From: CAYGFH01 sp964356315
GTDB taxonomy: Bacteria; Patescibacteriota; Microgenomatia; UBA10105; UBA927
Length of the DNA stretch: 46,174 nt
Direction: 5' to 3'
NCBI GenBank assembly: GCA_964356315.1
Contig: CAYHHA010000010.1
Coordinates: 1 to 46,174 of the forward strand
The position numbers and the translations under genes are program-made. How positions within the stretch are numbered: the first letter of the stretch is position 1; every line of letters starts with the position of its first letter. Positions 24,468-33,495 of the stretch are shown one piece after another. The notes under the pieces were generated by a model. That model was not told where the DNA came from, did not search any database, and was given only the letters and a program-made list of their open reading frames with translations.

Positions 24468-25347
24468 ATCTTGTATTATAGTACTTCTGTACACCGTCTG
24501 TTATCCCGAAAAGTGGTGTAGCCATAGACTTCAAACTTACTTCTCGCCCAAAGCCAAACATACAGCGCAGTATCCATTCTATTTTTGAGCATAAAAATAT
24601 TGGAAGAAGCACGACGGGACGGTGTTTGAGAAAAAAATAAACTTCGTTACTAAAAAAATGGAAATACCAAGAAAGCCGTCCTTCCGTTTTTCTGGCTCCG
24701 CCCGATGACTCGCGCAAATGAGAAATCTCTGCCAATGGATCAAAGACGATACGGTATCCTGCTTTTTTTGCCCGCAAAGATAAATCGGATTCTAGACGAA
24801 GCGCATTCCCAGTAAATTTCTCATCGATGCCACCTAATTTTACGTACACGTCTTTTCGCCAACAGGTGTTGCATCCGATAACCGTATCAACCTCCTGCCT
24901 CTGCAATGAAGAGAATCCATCAGAAAATGACCCAAGCCAATTTACTCTCCCTGTTCGCGCATAATCGGCCTGAATTTCCTGTCCAACGGTAACACATCGA
25001 CCAACGGTTGCCGCAATTTTTTCATCTGAAAAATTTTCTATGTGGCGTGAAACGCACTGCTGGGATGCCAATACATCATCATCAAGAAATAGCACCAAAT
25101 CAGTTTTTGCATGAGCCACTCCCATATTCATAGCGCGCGGGGTTGATGGATGCTTCATATATATATAAGAAACATCCAACTCCAATTTTTTTGAATACTC
25201 TACAATTTCTGTCGCATGATTTTCTCCTTGCTCCACAACAATGATCTTCCCGGCAAATTTCACAGTGTGCGCCAGATTATCCAGAAGTCGAAAAACGCTT
25301 TCTTTCCTATGAAGAGTTGGAATAATGATCGTAATATTATCGTGCAT
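24451..25347 (-). CDS. Glycosyltransferase family 2
   Basis: A 298-residue GT-A enzyme: ITIIIPTLHRKESVFRLLDN, HPSTPRAMNMGVAHAKTDLV, the metal-binding VLFLDDDVLAS, and VIGCNTCWRKDVYVKLGGID with ALRLESDLSLRAKKAGYRIV downstream, the acceptor-side signature of rhamnosyltransferase-like GT2 proteins. A hydrophobic segment near residues 235-265 may lie on the membrane. It overlaps the flippase gene by 11 bp at its start and the GT4 gene by 17 bp at its end. Confidence 0.9.
   Translation of the reverse strand: MHDNITIIIPTLHRKESVFRLLDNLAHTVKFAGKIIVVEQGENHATEIVEYSKKLELDVSYIYMKHPSTPRAMNMGVAHAKTDLVLFLDDDVLASQQCVSRHIENFSDEKIAATVGRCVTVGQEIQADYARTGRVNWLGSFSDGFSSLQRQEVDTVIGCNTCWRKDVYVKLGGIDEKFTGNALRLESDLSLRAKKAGYRIVFDPLAEISHLRESSGGARKTEGRLSWYFHFFSNEVYFFLKHRPVVLLPIFLCSKIEWILRCMFGFGREVSLKSMATPLFGITDGVQKYYNTRYGHRR
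24475..24480 (-). promoter_or_regulatory. -10 box inside the operon, before the GT4 gene
   Basis: TATAAT on the minus strand, then ACAAGAT and ATG at 24467. A possible internal near-leaderless promoter. Confidence 0.45.
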
Positions 25348-26611
25348 AAAAGAGAGTAAGATACGGTCGTTCGTTTTTAAATTGCGTCATGAAAAGATAC
25401 AGATATATTCCAGAGGTTATCATCTCTGTTATCACGGTTACATAACTTGCGCCCATATATCCATATGTGGGGATAACAAGAATGTTCAAGACTATCGTTA
25501 CCACCAAAGACACGAGCAGAGGGAAAATTAAAAATTTTGTTTTCCCAAACGATAACATCACATTATAAAAAATATTATCCAAACAGATAAAGGGCACCGC
25601 CCAAAGAAGTACTTTGAACGGTTCAATACTGGAATAAAATTTACTTCCTCCCAATATTCGCATCATAAGTGGAGCGAAAATTGTACCAAATACAACTGAA
25701 AGCCCCGACAATCCGATACAAAGCAATACCGTGTTTCGAAGAAGTGTTCTATACGATTTGACGTCAGTAGTCCCGAAATATTTCGACAGCATCGGGAATA
25801 TACTCGCCATTATTAACCCCCAAAGCATAATAATGTTGTCCAAAATTTTATACGCAAGTGCATAGATACCAACTTCAACGGGAGATCGTATAACAGAGAG
25901 CATCAACGCATCTATTTTAAAATAAAGCAGAGTCAGTACAGCGGTAATTCCCACAGGTAAACTGATCCGGATTATCCGTCTCACTATCGCCCGATCAAAA
26001 TGAAATCCTATTACGATCCAGTCTTTTATAAAAAAATATTCTATACACGCCCCAACGAGGTTTCCGATCAAAACTGCATAAATGATAAAATAGAAACCCA
26101 GGTTATACCGAATAAACACGGCAATCAATAGGACGGTAATTGCCTTTACGATCAGATCCAACATCGCAACCAAATCCAGACGCAGTTGTGATTGTAAAAT
26201 CGATGTCCCGTATGACCCGAGATTGCTAATGATCAGCGCAATGATTCCAATGCCTATGGCAAATTTAAGCTCTGAAGCATACGGAACAAAAAATAACCCG
26301 AGCAAAGAAGCCACAATAGATACCCCAATCAGAACAAGCTTTAAATTAAATAATGTAGAGAGAATTTCCTTCGATCTTTCCGAATTTCTCGAAAACTCAC
26401 GAACAATCGTCTGATTGTACCCAATGTCAGCTAGTGTGGTGAAAAATGACACATACGTAAATACCAATGTAAACCATCCATACTTCTCCGCCTCCAAATA
26501 CCGCGCAAGCAACCCCACGCTAACCAGCGAAAGCACAACTGATAGAATTTTTACTATTAATTGAAATAACGTATTTATCGCGATTCTTCGATATAAAGTA
26601 GCTAGAATCAT
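25337..26611 (-). CDS. Oligosaccharide flippase (Wzx-like)
   Basis: A 424-residue MATE/MVF-like protein with about twelve membrane helices. N-terminal INTLFQLIVKILSVVLSLVS then GLLARYLEAEKYGWFTLVFT is the standard opening of polysaccharide flippases, and SSIEPFKVLLWAVPFICLDN is typical of the second half. It would move lipid-linked glycan units across the membrane for the ligase/polymerase-like protein at 15.9 kb. It is the first gene of the six-gene operon. Confidence 0.9.
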   Translation of the reverse strand: MILATLYRRIAINTLFQLIVKILSVVLSLVSVGLLARYLEAEKYGWFTLVFTYVSFFTTLADIGYNQTIVREFSRNSERSKEILSTLFNLKLVLIGVSIVASLLGLFFVPYASELKFAIGIGIIALIISNLGSYGTSILQSQLRLDLVAMLDLIVKAITVLLIAVFIRYNLGFYFIIYAVLIGNLVGACIEYFFIKDWIVIGFHFDRAIVRRIIRISLPVGITAVLTLLYFKIDALMLSVIRSPVEVGIYALAYKILDNIIMLWGLIMASIFPMLSKYFGTTDVKSYRTLLRNTVLLCIGLSGLSVVFGTIFAPLMMRILGGSKFYSSIEPFKVLLWAVPFICLDNIFYNVMLSFGKTKFLIFPLLVSLVVTIVLNILVIPTYGYMGASYVTVITEMITSGIYLYLFMTQFKNERPYLTLFYAR

Positions 26612-26613
26612 AT

Positions 26614-26649
26614 TTTGTACAGAATAACACGCTCGTATATAATTAACAA
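26614..26649 (-). promoter_or_regulatory. Promoter of the glycan operon, -35 TTGTTA / 17 bp / -10 TATTCT
   Basis: Exact 17-bp spacing on the minus strand, with the -10 box ending nine bases before the flippase ATG, predicting a leader of about two bases and no Shine-Dalgarno. Confidence 0.55.
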
Positions 26650-26673
26650 ACTAAATGATATATTCCATATAAT

Positions 26674-27798
26674 ATGAACTTACTAGTTATAAGAAATTCC
26701 TATATAGTTGCTGGAGCTGAAATATATTATCTAAAATTGCAAGATTCATTCAATAAATTCAAAATAGATTGTCAGATAATCCTTATTACCAATAATTACG
26801 AATTGTATAAAAAAGCTAAAGACCACCATATTGAATCGCATCTAGTACAAACATTTGGGGAAGAAGTTGGGACAAAAAAGGGTCTTTTGAGACTAGCGAT
26901 TTACCTACCGATATATATCTACAAATATTTTACAACAATATTTCGAATAAAAAGAAAAATCAAAATAGATGCTTTAATAATATCTGGTAAAACGGAAAAA
27001 TATGCAATTACACCTTTTTCAAATTGTATTAAAATCCCAATTTTTTGGCTCGAGCATGGAAGGGTATTTACCCCGACGATGTCAAGATTAGCATTATCAA
27101 TTTATAAATTTTCCAGCAAATTCTGCAGGGCGATATTCGCAGAATCACATGATACGGAAAATGATCTTCATAAAAACATGATAACGGATAAAATAATTTA
27201 TTTAGGTTCAGGCGTCGATACCACCTTATTTTCTGCTAGAACTATTAGCAAAACTGATACTTTTACGGTAGGATTTATGGCAACGATCTGTTGGGAAAAA
27301 GGAGTAATTGATTTGGTAGGTGTTATAGAAAGTATTTGCAATCAAAATCTACAAATCAAATTTATAATTCTCGGAGATGGACCCCAATTAGATTATTTAA
27401 TCAATAAATGTAAAAAATATAAAAATGTTGAAATCGTTGGCAGAATACAAAGCGTGCATAAATATCTTAAAAGAATGCATGTAATATTGTCCCCAATACA
27501 TCACCCTGGAGGATTATCCTTATCGGTACAAGAAGCTATGTCAACTGGTTGTATCCCAATTGTAACCGATGTTGGAGGTAACAGAGAGCTTGTCACTAAC
27601 GAAGTTAATGGTTTTATTTATAGCTCAGATTTTATTAATAAGGCTTCAAATAAAATTATTGAACTTTCAAATAACTACGATTATTCAATCAAACTTAGCC
27701 AAGCAGCTAGAAGGCAAATCACCCTGAATTATTCGAATAAGCATCTTTCCAAAAAACTTGTTAATTTGATATCAACTTCTATTATAAATAGTAATTGA
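26674..27798 (+). CDS. Glycosyltransferase family 4, AT-rich
   Basis: A 374-residue GT-B enzyme: MNLLVIRNSYIVAGAEIYYL, FTVGFMATICWEKGVIDLVG, FIILGDGPQLDYLINK, and SLSVQEAMSTGCIPIVTDVG with GNRELV (nucleotide-sugar site). Base composition is clearly richer in A+T, with many AAT/ATA/TTA codons compared with the operon on the other strand, suggesting acquisition from elsewhere. It is transcribed divergently from the flippase gene. The -10 may be TATATT at 26659-26664. Confidence 0.88.
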   Translation: MNLLVIRNSYIVAGAEIYYLKLQDSFNKFKIDCQIILITNNYELYKKAKDHHIESHLVQTFGEEVGTKKGLLRLAIYLPIYIYKYFTTIFRIKRKIKIDALIISGKTEKYAITPFSNCIKIPIFWLEHGRVFTPTMSRLALSIYKFSSKFCRAIFAESHDTENDLHKNMITDKIIYLGSGVDTTLFSARTISKTDTFTVGFMATICWEKGVIDLVGVIESICNQNLQIKFIILGDGPQLDYLINKCKKYKNVEIVGRIQSVHKYLKRMHVILSPIHHPGGLSLSVQEAMSTGCIPIVTDVGGNRELVTNEVNGFIYSSDFINKASNKIIELSNNYDYSIKLSQAARRQITLNYSNKHLSKKLVNLISTSIINSN

Positions 27799-27849
27799 AC
27801 TTATTTTGCATACTTGACTAATAGCAATTATTAATAAATAATAATTTTA

Positions 27850-30153
27850 ATGTACAATAAAATTCTAAATATTGTATATAATTTTCTTCTAGTTTCTTTT
27901 TTCTATTCTATTTTTTTGAGCTCGAATGCTATCGCCTCGTACAATTTTATAAAACTATCGAATAACCCAATATTTTCGGTATCACCAGAACATTGGGATA
28001 AATCTTCCACTCATGCACCGTCGGTTATTAAAGATGTATCAGATTATAAAATGTGGTATGAAGGCAACGCCGGTCAAGGATGGAGAATAGGATATGCTCA
28101 TTCACTCGATGGAATATCAAATTGGACGAGATATAGTCAGCCTGTAATTCCAATCGGTTCAAATGATGGATTTGAAATGGATACTTTAAATCCAAATGTA
28201 ATATACAATCCTGATCTTGGAAAATATCAAATGTGGTATACATCACTTTCATCGAACTGGACCGGTGGGCCTGATAGATTCCGAGTGAGATATGCATCCT
28301 CGGACGATGGATTAAATTGGACTAGATATGATGGTTTTGTTTTGCGAGGATCGGATATACCTAACAGCTGGGATAGCGGAGGTATCGCAAGGGGAATATC
28401 TGTTATTTACAAAGATCACAAATATCATATGTGGTATTCGGGAACTGATTGGGGATTTAATTTTAAGATTGGGTATGCGACCTCGTTGAATGGGATTGAT
28501 TGGGTAAAAATGAATAGTGGCAATCCAGTTCTTGTACCAACAAATTCATGGGATCTCGCAGGAGTTAATTTTCCAACTGTTGTTAGCAGTAATGGAATTT
28601 TTGAGATGATTTACGGAGGATCGCATTTCGATGTACCAGTACAATTCAACTATGCAACATCATCCGATGGAATAATTTGGTCAACTTCTGAAAGCAGCAA
28701 CCCTATTTTGACGATTGGCTCAACTGGGGCATTTGATTCAAATTGGGTAACTGGACCATCTTTCATGAAAACTCAAACAACAGCGTATCTCTGGTATGGA
28801 GGAAATTCTTATAGTATAGGACTTGCCACAGATTCAAATATCCCAACCCAAACTCCAACCCCCATACCCTCTCCAACTCCTCCACCAAAGAAAAAAATAA
28901 TTATTGTTCCGGGACTTGGCGGGAGCTGGAATCGCGAGGCCTTAGTTGGATGTACTGAATCTCCTTCAAATGGCAATTGGACCAGAACGCTGAGCTATTA
29001 CACGGATCTTCAAAACAAATTGCAGTCTGATAATCTCGATACATTATTTTTTGCCTATGATTGGCGACGACCTGTCCCCGAAAACGGATTAAAACTGAAA
29101 CAATTTATCGATTCTCATACTGAAGTCGGGAAAAAGGTCTATATTGTAGGTCATAGTATGGGCGGACTGGTAGCCAGGTCATATTTGGAGCACGAGCAAA
29201 GTCAAAATAAAATCGAAAAACTTCTTACCGTTGGCAGTCCCCACTCTGGATCAAATCTCGCCTATCCGGCCCTTGCCGCAGGAAAATCTTGGTCAGCAAA
29301 TAAGATGATGACCGTCGCTTTTACTCTTTTACAAGCGACATGCAAGTTTTACAAAGGCATTAATTCAGTAGACACTATCAGAACAACCCTGCCTTCTTTT
29401 TATGATATCTTGCCAGTGTATAACTATCTGACAGATAAAAAATCAAATACAGAAAAGTCAGTTTCATCCATGTATTTTCAAAATAGATGGCTACCCACAC
29501 CATATTTCCAGTTTCCATTTTACAATGCGCTAGTAGGCGCGCTCTCCGGAACAGGGTTTCAGACGCATGAACGGTATCTTACAAATCCTCCAACAAAATC
29601 TGATCTTTCAAAACATATATGGACAGATGGATTCCCGACTCAAAAACGTACCACAAATGCGGGAGATGGTACCGTCTTAAATATCAGCTCTTACGTTCCA
29701 GGTGCACAAAATTGGACTATCTTACAAAGCCATGGGGGTTTAACCGAAAACGATGAAGGCATACAGGAAATATCTCATTTTTTTACTCCATCAGTTGTAC
29801 CGCTTAACGCCCAACAACCCCGTAACCAGCAAAAAGACAAACAACATGAGCAGGACCAAGAGGAAAAAATGCAAACGATTGTTGTGGTCAGTGAATCTGG
29901 CAACTTTACCGTTATTGACCCCAAAGGAAACAGCACCAGTGATACAGAAGGAATTGCACTGATTACAGATCCAAAGAAAGGAACATATCGCATCACTCTC
30001 ACATCACAAAAACCCAAAACGATGATTTTTGTGGGTCGACTATTACCAAATGACGAAACAGTATGGAAAGAATTCAAAATAGAACGCAAAGGTCAAAGTG
30101 ATATTCGATTTGAGGTCGACAACGAAGACGAACGGCAAGAAAAGGAAGACTAA
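27850..30153 (+). CDS. Secreted fusion: five-bladed-propeller-like glycosidase-type domain plus alpha/beta lipase domain
   Basis: A 767-residue protein. Signal peptide about residues 1-29 (NFLLVSFFYSIFLSSNAIAS). Residues ~30-330 hold repeated KMWYEG, QMWYTS, HMWYSG and LWYGG blades separated by IGYA-S-DGI-W units, like GH43/GH32-type or related propellers. A TPTPIPSPTPPP linker (~333-345) leads to a hydrolase with IIVPGLGGSWNRE, FAYDWRRP and GHSMGGL (Ser436 nucleophile), resembling PGAP1/LCAT-type lipases. The tail has an acidic QKDKQHEQDQEEK stretch and a final beta domain. The 5' half is AT-rich, the 3' half less so, which suggests a recent join at the linker. Target polymer unknown. Confidence 0.78.
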   Translation: MYNKILNIVYNFLLVSFFYSIFLSSNAIASYNFIKLSNNPIFSVSPEHWDKSSTHAPSVIKDVSDYKMWYEGNAGQGWRIGYAHSLDGISNWTRYSQPVIPIGSNDGFEMDTLNPNVIYNPDLGKYQMWYTSLSSNWTGGPDRFRVRYASSDDGLNWTRYDGFVLRGSDIPNSWDSGGIARGISVIYKDHKYHMWYSGTDWGFNFKIGYATSLNGIDWVKMNSGNPVLVPTNSWDLAGVNFPTVVSSNGIFEMIYGGSHFDVPVQFNYATSSDGIIWSTSESSNPILTIGSTGAFDSNWVTGPSFMKTQTTAYLWYGGNSYSIGLATDSNIPTQTPTPIPSPTPPPKKKIIIVPGLGGSWNREALVGCTESPSNGNWTRTLSYYTDLQNKLQSDNLDTLFFAYDWRRPVPENGLKLKQFIDSHTEVGKKVYIVGHSMGGLVARSYLEHEQSQNKIEKLLTVGSPHSGSNLAYPALAAGKSWSANKMMTVAFTLLQATCKFYKGINSVDTIRTTLPSFYDILPVYNYLTDKKSNTEKSVSSMYFQNRWLPTPYFQFPFYNALVGALSGTGFQTHERYLTNPPTKSDLSKHIWTDGFPTQKRTTNAGDGTVLNISSYVPGAQNWTILQSHGGLTENDEGIQEISHFFTPSVVPLNAQQPRNQQKDKQHEQDQEEKMQTIVVVSESGNFTVIDPKGNSTSDTEGIALITDPKKGTYRITLTSQKPKTMIFVGRLLPNDETVWKEFKIERKGQSDIRFEVDNEDERQEKED

Positions 30154-30166
30154 ATCAACGTATCTG

Positions 30167-30239
30167 TGGGCGGTATAGGAATCGAACCTATGACCTTTTC
30201 AATGTCAATGAAACGCTCTACCAGCTGAGCTAACCGCCC
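30167..30239 (-). tRNA. tRNA-Val (anticodon GAC)
   Basis: A 73-base cloverleaf on the minus strand: acceptor GGGCGGT pairs with ACCGCCC, D-arm GCTCAGCTGGTAGAGC, anticodon stem TTTCA/TGAAA around TTGACAT, T-arm ATAGGTTCGATTCCTAT, discriminator A. It lies just past the end of the propeller-lipase gene and, unlike the other three tRNAs, has no tandem array beside it. Confidence 0.95.
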
Positions 30240-30260
30240 TAGATTATCAAGTAATTGTTC

Positions 30261-30289
30261 TTGACGACCCTTATTATATCACCTACACT
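30261..30289 (+). promoter_or_regulatory. Promoter of lepB, -35 TTGACG / 17 bp / -10 TACACT
   Basis: Exact 17-bp spacing. The leader would be about 15 bases, with GGGA six to nine bases before the ATG as a weak ribosome site. Confidence 0.65.
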
Positions 30290-30310
30290 AGTTTATAGGG
30301 AATCTCTCAT

Positions 30311-30877
30311 ATGGATTTAATTAAGCGTTTAATCGCAGCAGTTTTTGATTTTCTTCAGGGAATTGTCGTGGTACTTGCTGTGCTCGTAATGGTATACCTG
30401 TTTCTCGTATCCCCACAAGAGATTAGTGGCGCCTCCATGGAGCCAAATTTTCATAACGGCGAATATATTCTTACAAATAGAATTCTCACAAAATTTAGAG
30501 ATCCAGAGCGAGGCGACGTAGTGGTATTTAAATCTCCAAAAAACAAAGAGGTCGACTATATCAAACGGATCATCGGGTTGCCAGGCGATACCGTAAAATT
30601 AGAAAATAATTCCTATTATGTAAACGGTCAAAAAGTAGACGAGCCGTATCTAGAACCAGGGGTCATTATTTTTGGGGGCTCCTACTTACAAGAAGGTCAG
30701 GAAATTATCGTCCCACCGGGACAGTACTTTGTATCAGGGGATAATCGTCCACATAGCTCAGATTCCCGTGAATTTGGCCCCATAGCACTTGAAGATTTCA
30801 TAGGGACAGTATTTTTTAGATATTGGCCATTTACCCAATTAGGAACCATCCCCCATCCAACATACACTATCCAATAA
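30311..30877 (+). CDS. lepB: Signal peptidase I
   Basis: A 188-residue single-anchor enzyme that cleaves signal peptides on the outer face of the membrane. Anchor at about residues 15-34; Ser42 in ISGASMEPNFHNGEYI and Lys85 in VDYIKRIIGLPGD form the Ser/Lys dyad; box E is VSGDNRPHSSDSREFG. Length fits Gram-positive-type enzymes. It converges with parB. Confidence 0.95.
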   Translation: MDLIKRLIAAVFDFLQGIVVVLAVLVMVYLFLVSPQEISGASMEPNFHNGEYILTNRILTKFRDPERGDVVVFKSPKNKEVDYIKRIIGLPGDTVKLENNSYYVNGQKVDEPYLEPGVIIFGGSYLQEGQEIIVPPGQYFVSGDNRPHSSDSREFGPIALEDFIGTVFFRYWPFTQLGTIPHPTYTIQ

Positions 30878-30915
30878 TTGAGCCTACGGATTTAGAATAA
30901 AATGACAAAGAGGAT

Positions 30916-31725
30916 TTATCGTCCGAGCTTTTCGTGGATTTCTTTGAGGATTTTGCTTGTTGCTTCGAGATTTCCTCTCACAACAAATACCAAACGCGCT
31001 TCTACTTTAGACTGAGTTATCTTTACCAATCCACTCACAGATTGTGCTAAATCTTTTGCCATGGTGTCTAGTTCATCGCTGTGAATTCTCTCTACTCTAT
31101 GTGTTGGTTTCTTATCATATTGAGCTTTCAGTCTTCTGGCTAAATCTTCTGCTCTTCTGACCGATGCATTCTCTGAGAGGATCGTCTTGTATGCATCGAC
31201 CATGAGTTTCACATCTCCAAGACCCGCGATAGCGCGTGCATGACCTTCGCTGATTGCTCCGGATATCAAACCATCTTTGATAGCGTCCGGCAATGCTAAA
31301 AGTCTCATCGTGTTAGATACATATGATTCGCTTTTTCCAACCCTCTTGGCTATTTCATGAACTTGGAGTCCAAACTCTTCGATCAGTCTCTGAAACGCCA
31401 ATGCTCTCTCAACTGGATTAAGATCTTCGCGTTGCACGTTTTCGACGATTGCCATTTCAAGCATCCCTTTGGCTGTCGTTTCTTTCACGATAACTGGCAC
31501 TGTTGTTAATCCGGCTAATTTTGAAGCTCTCCATCTTCGCTCTCCAGCGATCAATTGATATCCAGCTGGTGTGCGAGCAACGACTAATGGCTCGATGATG
31601 CCATGCTCTTTTATGGAATTGACCAAATCATTCAGAGAATCAGGAGCGATAAGACCACGAGGCTGAAGCGGGTTCGCTTGAATTACTTCAATATCTAGAT
31701 GCAACACTTGTTGTGTTTCTGCCAT
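30916..31725 (-). CDS. parB: ParB/Spo0J family partition protein
   Basis: A 269-residue ParB: N-terminal CTPase/ParB box (NPLQPRGLI, GYQLIAGERRWRASKLAG, IVENVQREDLNPVERALAFQ), central helix-turn-helix (LQVHEIAKRVGKSESYVSNT then MRLLALPD), and a C-terminal dimer region. No parA lies beside it. It follows rpmA by three bases, so it is expressed with ribosomal-protein genes. I found no obvious parS in the window. Confidence 0.93.
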   Translation of the reverse strand: MAETQQVLHLDIEVIQANPLQPRGLIAPDSLNDLVNSIKEHGIIEPLVVARTPAGYQLIAGERRWRASKLAGLTTVPVIVKETTAKGMLEMAIVENVQREDLNPVERALAFQRLIEEFGLQVHEIAKRVGKSESYVSNTMRLLALPDAIKDGLISGAISEGHARAIAGLGDVKLMVDAYKTILSENASVRRAEDLARRLKAQYDKKPTHRVERIHSDELDTMAKDLAQSVSGLVKITQSKVEARLVFVVRGNLEATSKILKEIHEKLGR

Positions 31726-31728
31726 GGG

Positions 31729-31983
31729 TTATGCAATAGGCAAGACTGATATAAACTGTTTTCCCCGGACAGTGGAGAAGGCTACTTTTCCTTTTATCAA
31801 AGAAAATATTGTGTAATCCGATCCCATATCAACACCTTCGCCAGGGTGATATTTGGTTCCTTTTTGTCGTACGATAATATTTCCTGGTTTTGCTACCTGT
31901 CCACCATAAATCTTCACTCCAAGTCTCTTGGATACTGAATCTTTATTACCTGCTGCTGTACCGCCTGCTTTTACATGTGCCAT
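31729..31983 (-). CDS. rpmA: Large-subunit ribosomal protein bL27
   Basis: 84 residues, normal length. MAHVKAGGTAAGNKDSVSKR then LGVKIYGGQVAKPGNIIVRQ and GTKYHPGEGVDMG are the conserved L27 core; the N-terminal tail reaches the peptidyl-transferase centre. The N-terminal glycines follow VKA in place of the common KKG. It sits four bases after the methylase gene. Confidence 0.95.
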   Translation of the reverse strand: MAHVKAGGTAAGNKDSVSKRLGVKIYGGQVAKPGNIIVRQKGTKYHPGEGVDMGSDYTIFSLIKGKVAFSTVRGKQFISVLPIA

Positions 31984-31987
31984 ATAA

Positions 31988-33148
31988 TTATTGTTTTCTA
32001 AATATATAAAAATTTCTATGTACTATTGCGTTTGGACGACTGTATTCAATTGGACCGTCTTCGATAGTATATCCGAGGCTTTCACACATGTCAACAACTT
32101 TTTTCACGAAATACACTCTATGGGCTATAGTATACGATGGTAACGCTATAATTACAAGGCCATTCGGTGCTACGACAGTTTTCCATTCCTTCAAGCATCC
32201 AATGTACAGTTTTTCCAACCCTCGGATGATATTTTTGATTTTTTCAGGAGTCACATGCGCTTCATTCACGATATTTGTCGAACCCATGAATGGCTCTGTG
32301 GCGATAGCATGGATACTATTGGGAGCAAGAATCTTTGACACATGCACGGCATCAGCCTGAAACACTTTTGCGACCGCTCCGCGAGAGTCAGGATATTTAC
32401 TTTCTATCCAGTCCATATTTTTTTTACATTTTTCCACAATTTCCTCTACAATATCAGATCCTATAACTCGAGCTCCCATCACAAACGCCTCACTGAGCAC
32501 TGACCCCATCCCACAAAAAGGATCATAGAGTGTGCGTTGATTTGTTTCAGATGATTTTTCCGGCCTGCCAATTGCGATATTCACGATCATTCTGGATACC
32601 TTTATCGGTAACATGCCATTTTTTGCATCAGCAAACGGCCTTCCCCAATCCCTATCGTTCCAAGATTCAAATTCCTGCACAGCCAGCGTATGAGCTAACT
32701 GGTAGTTTGTCCCCTCTTGAATTACAACGACTTCATATACTTGCTTCTTATCCAACACCACCGATGTCAACTGTGCTCCCTCATGAGATGTTACGTACCG
32801 CACACTCTGTCCACCTGTTTCAAGGATATCTTTCATATCAGATAACAAATTTTTTGGGAGAGCGGTGCTTCCGTAGATACTCACTCCGAACGTGCGATGA
32901 TCAGAGTCACTCTCGATAATCGATGTCAGAGATAGGGCATCTAGTGAGTCCGTGTTCGACCTGAAAAGGGCAATTTTTATTGTTCCCCCGAGGATACCGA
33001 TCCATTTTTCAGCCACGATTGGTTCGGGTGTGGTAATTTTGGCAATATCAGAAACGACGAGAGAGGCTTCAGGGAAAAACGCACGAAGTTCTAAAAATGC
33101 AAGCTTAGGAGTTCTCCCGAAAATAAAAAAATATGTATAAGAAGCCAT
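31988..33148 (-). CDS. Trm11/TrmG10-like SAM-dependent methyltransferase
   Basis: A 386-residue protein. The N-terminal ~170 residues resemble the THUMP-bearing part of Trm11-type tRNA methylases. The C-terminal Rossmann domain shows motif I YDPFCGMGSVLSEAFVMGA (about residues 220-238), GSDIVEEIVEKCKKN, and a motif IV ATEPFMGS in place of the common DPPY. It probably methylates a guanosine N2 in tRNA; the exact position is unknown. It lies between rplU and rpmA, where many bacteria carry a small ribosomal-protease gene instead. Confidence 0.8.
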   Translation of the reverse strand: MASYTYFFIFGRTPKLAFLELRAFFPEASLVVSDIAKITTPEPIVAEKWIGILGGTIKIALFRSNTDSLDALSLTSIIESDSDHRTFGVSIYGSTALPKNLLSDMKDILETGGQSVRYVTSHEGAQLTSVVLDKKQVYEVVVIQEGTNYQLAHTLAVQEFESWNDRDWGRPFADAKNGMLPIKVSRMIVNIAIGRPEKSSETNQRTLYDPFCGMGSVLSEAFVMGARVIGSDIVEEIVEKCKKNMDWIESKYPDSRGAVAKVFQADAVHVSKILAPNSIHAIATEPFMGSTNIVNEAHVTPEKIKNIIRGLEKLYIGCLKEWKTVVAPNGLVIIALPSYTIAHRVYFVKKVVDMCESLGYTIEDGPIEYSRPNAIVHRNFYIFRKQ

Positions 33149-33151
33149 GAA

Positions 33152-33460
33152 TTAGCCAACAGAAACGATTTCTAGCTTCGTTTGAAGGGCTCTGAATCCA
33201 ACATGACGTCGATGACGAACCTTTTGTTTGTACCGGACGACATCGATTTTTTCACCTTTTTCCTGGGCCACAACCTTTACTTCAACCTTTGCGCCCTTTA
33301 CCACAGGCGTACCAACGGTTGTTTTTGCTCCTTCACTCGTCAATAGGACATGATCAAAGGACAGAGTGGCGCCCGCTTCCCCGTCGATTTTATCGACAGT
33401 TATGACATCGCCTTTTTTTACGTTATATTGTTTTCCGGAGATAGTTACGATCGCAAACAT
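33152..33460 (-). CDS. rplU: Large-subunit ribosomal protein bL21
   Basis: 102 residues, full length: MFAIVTISGKQYNVKKGDVI, VDKIDGEAGATLSFDHVLL, the C-terminal KQKVRHRRHVGFRALQTKLE. First gene of rplU-methylase-rpmA-parB, all spaced by three to four bases. A -35 TTGCAA and -10 TACAAT with 17-bp spacing lie directly upstream. Confidence 0.95.
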   Translation of the reverse strand: MFAIVTISGKQYNVKKGDVITVDKIDGEAGATLSFDHVLLTSEGAKTTVGTPVVKGAKVEVKVVAQEKGEKIDVVRYKQKVRHRRHVGFRALQTKLEIVSVG

Positions 33461-33466
33461 GTGCGT

Positions 33467-33495
33467 ATTGTATCAACAAAATCAGCCTATTGCAA
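33467..33495 (-). promoter_or_regulatory. Promoter of the rplU operon, -35 TTGCAA / 17 bp / -10 TACAAT
   Basis: The -10 box ends six bases before the rplU ATG (spacer ACGCAC), predicting a leaderless mRNA. The -35 overlaps the 3' end of rodA. Confidence 0.6.
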
